Source of the DNA: Elusimicrobia bacterium RBG_16_66_12
GTDB taxonomy: Bacteria > Elusimicrobiota > Elusimicrobia > UBA1565 > UBA9628
Length of the DNA: 5,723 bases
Direction of reading: 5' to 3'
Assembly: GCA_001800005.1 (NCBI GenBank)
Contig: MGUL01000060.1
Location: 1,244-6,966, forward strand
Positions 1 to 5,712 of this stretch are shown here, piece by piece. The notes under the pieces were generated by a model, which was not told the DNA's origin, searched no databases, and saw nothing but the letters and a program-made list of their open reading frames with translations. Made by a program: the position numbers and the translations under genes. Every line of letters starts with the position of its first letter. Position 1 is the first letter of the stretch.

Positions 1-1095
1 CAGGAAGCCCGCGACGAGCGGCGAGAGGATCGAGGAGGTCGAATTGAGCGACTGCGTCAGGCCCAGCACCACGCCCTGCTCGCCGCGGCCGACGTGCCGC
101 GTGACCAGGCTGGTCAGCGCCGGGCGCAGCACGCCGGTGCCGAAGGCGATCGCCGTGAACGCCGCGACCAGCATCGCCATCGGCCCCGTGAACGCGAGGA
201 GCGCCATGCCCGCGGCGGCGGAGAGAAAGCCCGCGCGCGACAGGCCGCCCTCGCCGAAGCGCTTGACCAGGCGCCCCAGCAGCCCGCCCTGGATGATCAC
301 GCCGATCAGTCCCGAGTAGGTGTAGAAGTAGCCGACGTCCTTCGCCGTGAAGGCGAACCGGTCCTTGGCGAACAGCGCGAAGCCGGCCATGAACAGGGAG
401 AACATCACGCAGAAGAGGAAGAACTGGACCAGCACCGCGGCCAGCTCCGGGCGGCGGAAATACTGCGCGTAGGCGCCCCAGGCGAACAGGCCCGCGTGAC
501 GGCCCCCGGGGCCGGACTCGTCGGTGTGAGGGCGGGCCTCAGGCAGCAGGAAGTAGGTGCACAGAACGCTGGTCAGGGAGAGCCCCGCCGCCGCCCAGGC
601 GGGGTAGGCGTAGTCGTACTGCGCGAGGAAGCCCGACAGCGCCGGGCCGACCAGGAAGCCCAGGCCGAACGCGATGCCGATGACCCCGAAGGACTTCGCC
701 CGGTGCTCGGGCTCGGTCACGTCCGAGATGTAGGCCTGCGCCAGGGTCAGGTTCCCGGCCGTGATGCCGTCGAGGAAGCGCGAGAAGAATATCCACGCGA
801 GCGTGGGCGCCCAGCCCAGGACCAGGAAGCCCGCGAAGGTCCCCATCTGGCTGACGATCAGCAGCGGCCGGCGGCCGTAGCGGTCGGAGAGCTTGCCCAG
901 GACGGGGCCTGCGATCAGCTGGCAGAACGCGTAGGTCGTGAAGAGCAGGCCGACGAGCTGCGCGGACGCCCCGTAGTGCAGGGCGTAGAACGGCAGCAGC
1001 GGCAGGATCATCGTCATGCCGAGGATGTCCACCGCCACGATCAGGAAGATCGGGAGGAGGACGTTTTTCGGCCTGCCGCGTTCGTCGGTGGTCAG
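1..1095 (-). CDS. MFS transporter, TetA-like drug/metabolite exporter (3' end cut by window)
   Basis: Integral inner-membrane transporter of the major facilitator superfamily. Proton-coupled export of a small molecule is the usual role of this subgroup; the substrate cannot be read from sequence. Reading from 1095 gives 365 codons with no stop, so about 30-50 C-terminal residues are missing compared with the usual ~400. Seen directly: the motif A loop GKLSDRYGRR at residues 67-76 between TM2 and TM3; SRFLDGITAGN at 105-115 (motif B region, Arg106); a motif C-like GLGFLVGP at 144-151; a charged central linker at about 186-203; and a degenerate second motif A, GGLLGRLVKR, at 270-279. There is no ATG before TM1. 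The best start is a CTG at 1095-1093 that overlaps the aldolase stop as CTGA, with AGGCAG just upstream. In-frame GTG codons at about residues 20 and 22 would cut into TM1. It probably shares an mRNA with the aldolase. The family call is firm; the start codon is not. Confidence 0.9.
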   Translation of the reverse strand, partial: MTTDERGRPKNVLLPIFLIVAVDILGMTMILPLLPFYALHYGASAQLVGLLFTTYAFCQLIAGPVLGKLSDRYGRRPLLIVSQMGTFAGFLVLGWAPTLAWIFFSRFLDGITAGNLTLAQAYISDVTEPEHRAKSFGVIGIAFGLGFLVGPALSGFLAQYDYAYPAWAAAGLSLTSVLCTYFLLPEARPHTDESGPGGRHAGLFAWGAYAQYFRRPELAAVLVQFFLFCVMFSLFMAGFALFAKDRFAFTAKDVGYFYTYSGLIGVIIQGGLLGRLVKRFGEGGLSRAGFLSAAAGMALLAFTGPMAMLVAAFTAIAFGTGVLRPALTSLVTRHVGRGEQGVVLGLTQSLNSTSSILSPLVAGFL

Positions 1096-2087
1096 TCTCT
1101 GCCTGCGCTGCCGAGGACCTTCTCGTTCTTGTCCATGTACATCTTGATCAGCTCCTCGCGCGCGGGGCCCAGGTACTTGCGCGGGTCGAACTCGCCGGGC
1201 TTCTCGATGAAGACCTTGCGGATGGTCGCGGTCATCACGAGGCGTCCGTCGGAGTCGATGTTGATCTTGCAGACGGCCGACTTGGCCGCGCGGCGCAGCT
1301 GCTCGACGGGGATCCCGGCCGCGTTCTCCATCTTGCCGCCGTACTTGTTGATGGCGGCGATGTACTCCTGCGGGACGCTGGAGGCCCCGTGCAGGACGAT
1401 GGGGAAGCCCGGCAGGAGCTTCTCGATCGCCTCCAGGATGTCGAAGCGCAAGGGGGGGACGGCCTCGCCCGGCTTCAGTTTGAACTTGTACGCGCCGTGG
1501 CTGGTGCCGATCGAGATGGCCAGCGAGTCGCAGCCGGTCTTCTTGACGAACTCCTGCACGTCGGAGGGATTCGTGTAATTAGACTTTTCATGGGAGATAG
1601 CGTCCTCGATGCCGGCCAGCACGCCCAGCTCGCCTTCGACCGTCACGTCGCGGGGGTGCGCGTAGTCGACGACCTTCTTGGTCAGCGCGACGTTCTCCGC
1701 GAAGGGCAGATGCGAGGCGTCGATCATCACCGAGGAGAAGCCGCTGTCGATGCAGGACTTGCAGATCTCGAAGCTGTCGCCATGGTCGAGGTGCAGGGCC
1801 ACGGGGACCGGCACGCCCATCTCCTTGATCATCTCAAGGGCGCCGCGTCCCATCCAGCGCAGCAGCGTCGCGTTGGCGTAGTCGCGGGCGCCTTTGGAGA
1901 CCTGAAGGATGACCGGCGAGCGGCTCTTCATGCAGGCGGTCAGGATGGCCTGCAGCTGTTCCATGTTGTTGAAATTATAGGCGGGGACGGCGTAGCCTTC
2001 CTTCATCGCCTTGCGGAACATCTCCCTCGTGTTGACGAAGCCCAGTTCCTTGTAGGTGACGGTCTTGCTCTCGGTCGCGATGGTCAT
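1092..2087 (-). CDS. fba: class II fructose-bisphosphate aldolase
   Basis: Cytosolic zinc-dependent aldolase of glycolysis and gluconeogenesis that splits fructose 1,6-bisphosphate into dihydroxyacetone phosphate and glyceraldehyde 3-phosphate. It has 331 residues, a single TIM barrel of class II length. Visible active-site elements are: VALHLDHGDS (97-104+), with catalytic Asp101 and zinc ligand His102; VEGELG, with Glu153; IGTSHGAYK, with zinc ligand His197; VLHGASS, with zinc ligand His233; and the phosphate-binding KINIDSD (274-280). Residue roles are by analogy with the E. coli enzyme. The start at 2087 is chosen because GGAGG lies 5 bases upstream and because conserved sequence begins soon after (YKELGFVNTREMF). 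An in-frame ATG at 2144 would add 19 residues unlike the family and would overlap the divergent gene's start. The stop overlaps the downstream transporter. A tagatose-bisphosphate aldolase role is possible for this superfamily but less likely. Confidence 0.96.
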   Translation of the reverse strand: MTIATESKTVTYKELGFVNTREMFRKAMKEGYAVPAYNFNNMEQLQAILTACMKSRSPVILQVSKGARDYANATLLRWMGRGALEMIKEMGVPVPVALHLDHGDSFEICKSCIDSGFSSVMIDASHLPFAENVALTKKVVDYAHPRDVTVEGELGVLAGIEDAISHEKSNYTNPSDVQEFVKKTGCDSLAISIGTSHGAYKFKLKPGEAVPPLRFDILEAIEKLLPGFPIVLHGASSVPQEYIAAINKYGGKMENAAGIPVEQLRRAAKSAVCKINIDSDGRLVMTATIRKVFIEKPGEFDPRKYLGPAREELIKMYMDKNEKVLGSAGRD

Positions 2088-2091
2088 GTCA

Positions 2092-2096
2092 TCCTC
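2092..2096 (-). promoter_or_regulatory. ribosome binding site of the aldolase gene
   Basis: On the minus strand the bases TCTGGAGGATGACATG place a GGAGG core 5 bases before the ATG at 2087. It is the clearest Shine-Dalgarno sequence in the window, and it decides the start against the longer in-frame ATG at 2144. Confidence 0.8.
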
Positions 2097-2114
2097 CAGA
2101 ATGCCGACGAAATC

Positions 2115-2144
2115 ATCATACAAAAATGGTTGAATCGCAGTCAT
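2115..2144 (-). promoter_or_regulatory. putative sigma-70-type promoter for the aldolase-MFS operon
   Basis: On the minus strand a -10-like TATGAT (2120-2115, five of six consensus bases) lies 18 bases after a weaker -35-like ATGACT (2144-2139, four of six). Transcription would begin near 2108 and give a leader of about 20 bases that carries the GGAGG site. The -35 element overlaps the start codon of the divergent XdhC-MocA gene. The call rests on motif match and position only. Confidence 0.45.
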
Positions 2145-3861
2145 GGGTGCACCCCGCCCCCACGAGGCTCTGGCCGTCCTGCGCGCCCTGGAAGACCTGG
2201 CCTCCGCCGATCCTTTCAATGTTCGCGGCGTTCTGGCCACCCTGCTGACGCTCGACGGCGCCCTCTGCGCGCGCTCGGGCGCGGCGGTGCTTTTCTGCGA
2301 CGAGGCCGCCGCCGGCGTGGAGGGGGCGAGGAGCCTGGGGACCCTTCCCGAGGCCCTGAAGGCCGAGGTCGAGAAGGCGGTCGCATCCTCGGCTTGCTCC
2401 TTGGCCGAGTTCGACCTGGACGAGGACGAGGCGCTGTTCGGCCCCGGGGGACTGGCCGGCAAGGCCGGGGTGTGGCTTGAGCCGGTCACCGGGGAACTGC
2501 GCGAGAGCCTCAGGTCGGCGCGCGAGGCGCTGCTGCGCGGCGAAGGCCTGGTCGCCGAGCTCTCTTTGACGGGCGAGGAGGCGGGCCGCCGCCGCCACTT
2601 CCCGTCCGACCATCCCGCCGTGAAATCCTGCTACGGCGAGGGCGCCCCGGAGTTGGAGGAGGAGGCCGGGCGCGACGGCGTGCGCCGGATCTTCCGCCTG
2701 CCGCTGATCCCGATGGGCAAGGCGATCCTGCTCGGCTCCGGAGAGGACGTCCGGCGCCTGGCCGAGCTGCTGGACCGGCTCGGCTTCGCCGTGACCGTGG
2801 CCGACCACCGTCCGGGACGTCTCCACGGCCCCGGCTGGGACCGGGCGCGCTGGCGGCTCATCGAGGGCGGCTGGGACGCCGCGCGCGCGGAGGCGCGGCC
2901 CGACGCCGACACCTATGTGGCGGTGATGACTCACAGCCATTCCGCCGACGGCCGGGCCCTCAAGGGCGCCCTTCAGAGCCCCGCCCGCTACGTCGGCCTG
3001 GTCGGGCCCGTCGGACGGGCGGCGAAGCTCCTCTCCGAGCTCAAGGAGAAAGGCATCGAGCCGCGCCCCGGCGTCTTCTCGGCGCCCGCCGGTCTCGAGG
3101 TCGGCGCCCAGACCCCGGAGGAGACCGCGCTGGCCGTCGCCGCGGAGGTTCTGGCCCTGCGCTTCGGCCGCCGCGGGGGACGCCCCGCCCGACTGCGCCC
3201 CGCCGGCTCCTCGCCCGCCCAGCGCAAGGGAGGGGTGAAGGTTCCGGGGCTGGTCCTGGCCGCGGGCCGCGGGCGAAGATTCGGCGCGAACCCCAAGCTG
3301 CTCGCGGACATCGACGGCCAGCCGGTCCTGCGGCACGTCGTCGAGGCGGCGCTCGCCTCTCGCCTGGACCCCGTGATCGTGGTGCTCGGCAGCTCGGCCG
3401 AGGCGGGCCTGCGGGCTCTCGAGGGTCTGGAGGACCCGCGCCTGCGCGTGGTCTTCAATCCCTCCTGGAAGTCCGGCAAGGCCTCCAGCTTCGAGGTCGG
3501 CCTGCGCGAGGCTCCCATGGACGCGCCCGGAGTGGTGGCCCTGCTGGGGGACATGCCGCGGGTCAAGCCCTGGCTCATCGAGCGCGTGCTGGCGGAGTTC
3601 GAGCTGTCGGGCAGGCTGTGCTTCCCCACGGTCCCCGGCGCCGAGGGCCCGGTGAAGGGCCATCCGACCGCATATCCGCGAGAGCTCTTCGGCGAGGTCC
3701 GCCAGCTCGTGGGCGACGACACCGCGATGGCCGCCGCCCGGCGGCATTGGTCGGAGGCGGTGAAGGTCCCTCTGGAGGACTCCTCCACGCAGGCCGACAT
3801 CGACACCGCCCAGGACCTCGAGCTGCTCAAGGTCCAGCCCGAGCAGGGCCGCCTGCTATAG
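2143..3861 (+). CDS. XdhC/CoxI-family maturation protein fused to a MocA-like molybdopterin cytidylyltransferase
   Basis: Predicted bifunctional cytosolic protein of 572 residues for molybdenum hydroxylase maturation. In these families XdhC binds the molybdenum cofactor and delivers it to xanthine dehydrogenase-type enzymes, and MocA transfers CMP from CTP to make the cytosine dinucleotide form. Residues about 10-120 look like a diverged XdhC/CoxI N-terminal domain ending in GVWLEPV. Residues about 192-342 form the Rossmann-type XdhC C-terminal domain: AILLGSGED (194-202), GFAVTVADHRP (214-224), VMTHSHSADGRALKGAL (261-277), ARYVGLVG (281-288) and GLEVGAQTPEETALAVAAEVLALR (read 317-340). A polar linker (343-366) leads to the nucleotidyltransferase: LAAGRGRRFG (372-381), Lys385, NPSWKSGKASS (439-449), metal-site GDMP (469-472), GHPTAY (506-511), and terminal IDTAQDLE (553-560). 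The usual GGC(V/I)E cysteine motif and GCGG motif of the N-terminal domain are not visible. No clear Shine-Dalgarno site precedes ATG 2143, but an in-frame stop at 2131 and no other suitable start codon make it the best choice. Confidence 0.87.
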   Translation: MGAPRPHEALAVLRALEDLASADPFNVRGVLATLLTLDGALCARSGAAVLFCDEAAAGVEGARSLGTLPEALKAEVEKAVASSACSLAEFDLDEDEALFGPGGLAGKAGVWLEPVTGELRESLRSAREALLRGEGLVAELSLTGEEAGRRRHFPSDHPAVKSCYGEGAPELEEEAGRDGVRRIFRLPLIPMGKAILLGSGEDVRRLAELLDRLGFAVTVADHRPGRLHGPGWDRARWRLIEGGWDAARAEARPDADTYVAVMTHSHSADGRALKGALQSPARYVGLVGPVGRAAKLLSELKEKGIEPRPGVFSAPAGLEVGAQTPEETALAVAAEVLALRFGRRGGRPARLRPAGSSPAQRKGGVKVPGLVLAAGRGRRFGANPKLLADIDGQPVLRHVVEAALASRLDPVIVVLGSSAEAGLRALEGLEDPRLRVVFNPSWKSGKASSFEVGLREAPMDAPGVVALLGDMPRVKPWLIERVLAEFELSGRLCFPTVPGAEGPVKGHPTAYPRELFGEVRQLVGDDTAMAAARRHWSEAVKVPLEDSSTQADIDTAQDLELLKVQPEQGRLL

Positions 3862-3878
3862 TCGACCGCGCCTTTTAT

Positions 3879-4700
3879 CTAGGGCCAGAAGGCGCCGCCC
3901 GCCAACCGTGCCGCGGGAGTCAGAGCAAGGTCCATGCGGGGCGAACTCGTCGAGGCGGAGTGATCCCTGCGGTGGCTGGCCGGCAGGTTGGCGAGAGAGC
4001 CCGTGGTGATAAGGCGGAGGATGATCAGCGAGGATTCGGGACTCTCCGCTGCCCGCAACGTTTCGACACGGCCGTCCTCGTGGAGAAAGCGGACTTCCGG
4101 CCGTCGATCGGGCGCCGGCCAGATCTGTCGGTAGTAGTAGTCGGAGCTGTAGAAGTCGCGAAACTTATCGAGCGCGGCGTCGGCACCAACGCTCAGCAGG
4201 TCCCTGGGCCAGGAGCCGTCGTAGATCGCGTCGAGCACGTAGTGTAGGACGACCGTCGGCCGCCCGGGCACGGCACGCTCTATTTGGTCCTGGAGCCCGC
4301 GCCGCGCCGCGGTGACGGCGGTGTTCTGGGCGCAAACCTTGAAGTAGCCGCCCGCGATGAAGATATTCCTCGTCCGGATTCGGACGGCGTGTCCGCCGGA
4401 CGATGAGCATATCGTGGCCGTCGGATGGATTTCCTGCATATATGGGGCGTACTTCGGGTCGCCCCTGCAATCATTCAAGTAGAGGACGGGCCAGCCTTGT
4501 TTTAGGAAGGCATCAAGCGCCAGGTCGATGCCGGGCTTGGCGCTCAGGGTGAAATCATAGCCTTTGGTCCCGTGCGTGACGAAGAGGAGAGGCCTATCCT
4601 CGGGGAACGACAGGTCCGCTCCCTCATCAGAGAATCCGGCCCGGGATTGCGTCGCCATGACGAAGAGCGCGAGGGTCAGTGCCATGACGCGACGTTCCAT
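3879..4700 (-). CDS. exported protein of unknown function, Sec signal peptide
   Basis: I do not recognise this 273-residue protein. It opens with a typical Sec signal peptide: positive MERR, a hydrophobic core (5-16) and a likely cleavage after SRA at residue 21, so the mature protein should lie in the periplasm or outside. The mature part looks globular and mixed alpha/beta: RPLLFVTHGTKGYDF (36-50), WPVLYLNDCRGD (70-81), an Ser/Gly-rich turn ICSSSGGHA (97-105), then RNIFIAGGYFKVCAQNT (111-127) and a tyrosine-rich DFYSSDYYYRQIW (182-194). Three mature cysteines (78, 98, 123) could form one disulfide. The THG and SSSGGH segments hint at a Rossmann-like or hydrolase-like fold, but I see no complete catalytic motif. 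The last ~35 residues are low in conserved-looking sequence. GC and codon use (more AAA, ATA, TAT) differ from the neighbours, a possible sign of transfer or relaxed selection. The start at 4700 has no strong ribosome binding site; ATG at 4685 is an alternative. It converges on the XdhC-MocA gene, with 17 bases between the stops. Confidence 0.72.
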   Translation of the reverse strand: MERRVMALTLALFVMATQSRAGFSDEGADLSFPEDRPLLFVTHGTKGYDFTLSAKPGIDLALDAFLKQGWPVLYLNDCRGDPKYAPYMQEIHPTATICSSSGGHAVRIRTRNIFIAGGYFKVCAQNTAVTAARRGLQDQIERAVPGRPTVVLHYVLDAIYDGSWPRDLLSVGADAALDKFRDFYSSDYYYRQIWPAPDRRPEVRFLHEDGRVETLRAAESPESSLIILRLITTGSLANLPASHRRDHSASTSSPRMDLALTPAARLAGGAFWP

Positions 4701-4731
4701 ATCTTTAGGATGCCTCGCGTGGAGGTCCGCG

Positions 4732-4779
4732 TCATGGGTCTTCCAGCCGCGATGATGGACTAAAAGGCCTATCGGGCAT
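4732..4779 (-). CDS. possible 15-codon upstream ORF before the exported protein
   Basis: On the minus strand, AAAAGGG lies about 6 bases before an ATG at 4779, opening a 15-codon frame (MPDRPFSPSSRLEDP) that stops at 4732, 31 bases before the exported protein's start. The Shine-Dalgarno-like site here is better than that of the exported protein itself. It has no run of one amino acid that would suggest an attenuator. It may be chance. Confidence 0.2.
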   Translation of the reverse strand: MPDRPFSPSSRLEDP

Positions 4780-4801
4780 CGTCAGACCCTTTTGATTTAT
4801 G

Positions 4802-4826
4802 TGAAAGACGGCCGGCGCAGCTGCAA
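4802..4826 (+). repeat. near-repeat of the sequence at 5675-5700, copy 1
   Basis: The stretch TGAAAGACGGCCGGCGCAGC and the CTGCAAG-type bases after it match 5675-5700 (TGAAAGGACGGCCGGCG, then TCGCTTCAAG) apart from one inserted base and three mismatches. The two copies lie in the same direction on either side of the lipoprotein gene. Only the right copy continues into a full hairpin. In such GC-rich sequence the match could be chance. Confidence 0.3.
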
Positions 4827-4946
4827 GTTCGTAAAAGCGAGCCTGCGCGGCGAGGGGGGCTCTTGCGGGGTCGGGAAAGGCGGGCTCAGCTGGTCGGGTG
4901 AGGCGGCTTTGAGCGCGCTGCGGCCTGGAAACTCCTACCTCGTTGC

Positions 4947-4986
4947 AAAAAAAGTCCGTTAATATTTTAACGACTCGTGATACAAT
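4947..4986 (+). promoter_or_regulatory. putative promoter of the lipoprotein gene, with A-tract
   Basis: An AT-rich island in an otherwise GC-rich sequence. TACAAT at 4981-4986 is a good -10 (five of six). TTAATA at 4959-4964, 16 bases upstream, is a weak -35 (four of six). A run of seven A (4947-4953) just upstream of the -35 resembles an UP element. The expected transcription start, about 7 bases after the -10, falls at or next to the GTG start codon at 4993. Confidence 0.55.
4953..4975. promoter_or_regulatory. inverted repeat over the -35 region, candidate operator
   Basis: A perfect 6-base inverted repeat, CGTTAA-TATT-TTAACG (4957-4972), sits on the predicted -35 of the lipoprotein gene. 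With one extra C on the left, the arms extend to AGTC(C)GTTAA and TTAACGACT (4953-4975). The placement fits a dimeric regulator that blocks or controls RNA polymerase. The regulator is unknown and is not encoded in the window. Confidence 0.4.
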
Positions 4987-4992
4987 AAAAAC

Positions 4993-5655
4993 GTGAATCG
5001 CCGATACCTGCCCCTCGTCGCCGTGCTTCTCGCCGTAGCCGGATGCGATTTCAAGGAAACGCGTTCCGGACAAATCGTCCTGACCGCCGGCACAGCCGGC
5101 ATCCCGTTGAACGGCAAAGCCGGCGCCGCCTTGCTCGCCGCGGGCTCCACCGAGATCACGTTCAAGAAGGGCTCGGGCGACCGAATGGTCGCGTTCCTCG
5201 TCCGCCAGATGAACCGCGCCGACGTCGAGTTCGAGGCCAAGGTGTTCGGCGACTACACGTCGGGCAACTTCACGCTCAAAGGCTCCGAGATCGGCCAGCC
5301 CGTGGACATGGCCAGTTCCCGCGCCTACACGATCACCGGCCCGACCCAGCGCTATTCGCACTGGGAGGACCAGGGGTTCCAGACCTGCCTCGTGGAGGTA
5401 TCCTTCGACCCCTGCGATGAGAAATGGACCGTGGGGTTCCTCTCTCTCGCCGGAGCCGAGCTCGGCGCCTTCTCGTCGCGCTCGGCGACGAGCTGCAACG
5501 AGCAACGCTACGTCTCGTACTGCCGCCAGAATCCTCGGCACGACCCTCGCTATCCGGACTACCCCGGCTACCCGGACTACCCTCGCCCGCGCCCGCGCAA
5601 TATGCTCCTGGAGAAGGCTGCCGAGATCGACCCCGCGAACGTCAAGTTCGACTAG
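4993..5655 (+). CDS. predicted lipoprotein of unknown function with Pro/Tyr-rich tail
   Basis: A 220-residue lipoprotein that I cannot assign to a named family. MNRR, a hydrophobic stretch (5-16) and the lipobox VAGC (15-18) mark signal peptidase II processing and lipidation at Cys18. Asp19 follows; in enteric bacteria Asp at this position keeps lipoproteins in the inner membrane, but that rule may not hold here. Residues 26-155 look beta-rich, and Cys132/Cys141 and Cys168/Cys177 could form two disulfides. A low-complexity tail at about 185-202 repeats YPDYP twice (RYPDYPGYPDYPRPRPR) before a short C-terminal segment, LLEKAAEIDPANVKFD. The start is GTG at 4993. No ribosome binding site precedes it, and the predicted -10 ends only 6 bases upstream, so the mRNA may be leaderless. 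Later in-frame starts would destroy the signal peptide. Codon use is GC-rich like the main genes, which supports a real gene over the long opposite-strand frame here. Confidence 0.8.
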   Translation: MNRRYLPLVAVLLAVAGCDFKETRSGQIVLTAGTAGIPLNGKAGAALLAAGSTEITFKKGSGDRMVAFLVRQMNRADVEFEAKVFGDYTSGNFTLKGSEIGQPVDMASSRAYTITGPTQRYSHWEDQGFQTCLVEVSFDPCDEKWTVGFLSLAGAELGAFSSRSATSCNEQRYVSYCRQNPRHDPRYPDYPGYPDYPRPRPRNMLLEKAAEIDPANVKFD

Positions 5656-5674
5656 TTCGTAGCGGGTATTCGCT

Positions 5675-5700
5675 GAAAGGACGGCCGGCGTCGCTTCAAG
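5675..5700 (+). repeat. near-repeat of the sequence at 4802-4826, copy 2
   Basis: Second copy of the pair that flanks the lipoprotein gene. It overlaps the left arm and loop of the hairpin at 5682-5712, so the shared sequence may reflect a hairpin-forming intergenic element whose other copy has lost its right arm. Confidence 0.3.
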
Positions 5701-5712
5701 CGATGCCGGCCG
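5682..5712 (+). terminator. strong GC-rich hairpin after the lipoprotein gene, possible terminator
   Basis: A 13-bp stem (CGGCCGGCGTCGC with GCGATGCCGGCCG, one G-U pair) closes a five-base TTCAA loop, 26 bases after the lipoprotein stop. Its position fits a terminator, but no T-tract follows before the window ends, so it may work with Rho, protect the 3' end, or be a short intergenic repeat. Confidence 0.5.

Noticed and set aside
94..1578. 494-codon open frame on the plus strand
   Set aside because: It lies opposite the MFS and aldolase genes. Its translation is dominated by Arg, Glu, Gln and Gly and has no domain, as expected for an antisense frame in GC-rich DNA.
2119..2124. TACAAA as a -10 box for the XdhC-MocA gene
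   Set aside because: No -35-like sequence lies at a suitable distance, and the spot overlaps the better minus-strand -10.
2088..2489. N-terminal extension of the aldolase frame to an ATG at 2489
   Set aside because: The extension is Ser/Ala/Arg-rich, runs opposite the XdhC-MocA gene, and is unlike any aldolase. The ATG at 2087 has the GGAGG site and the expected length.
2116..3747. 543-codon open frame on the minus strand
   Set aside because: It is antisense to the well-supported XdhC-MocA gene and has a low-complexity His/Gln/Arg/Gly-rich translation.
3842..3873. AGCAGG-GCCG-CCTGCT hairpin followed by TTTT at 3873-3876, as a terminator for XdhC-MocA
   Set aside because: The stem is only 6 bp, lies inside the coding end, and is 15 bases from the T-run, so it does not have the form of an intrinsic terminator.
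3618..4247. 209-codon open frame on the plus strand
   Set aside because: It overlaps the end of XdhC-MocA and lies opposite the exported protein. It is Arg/Gly-rich, with no recognisable motif and no signal peptide.
4815..4848. GCGCAG...CTGCGC inverted arms in the intergenic region
   Set aside because: Six-base GC arms with a 22-base loop and a mismatch just outside are expected by chance in this composition.
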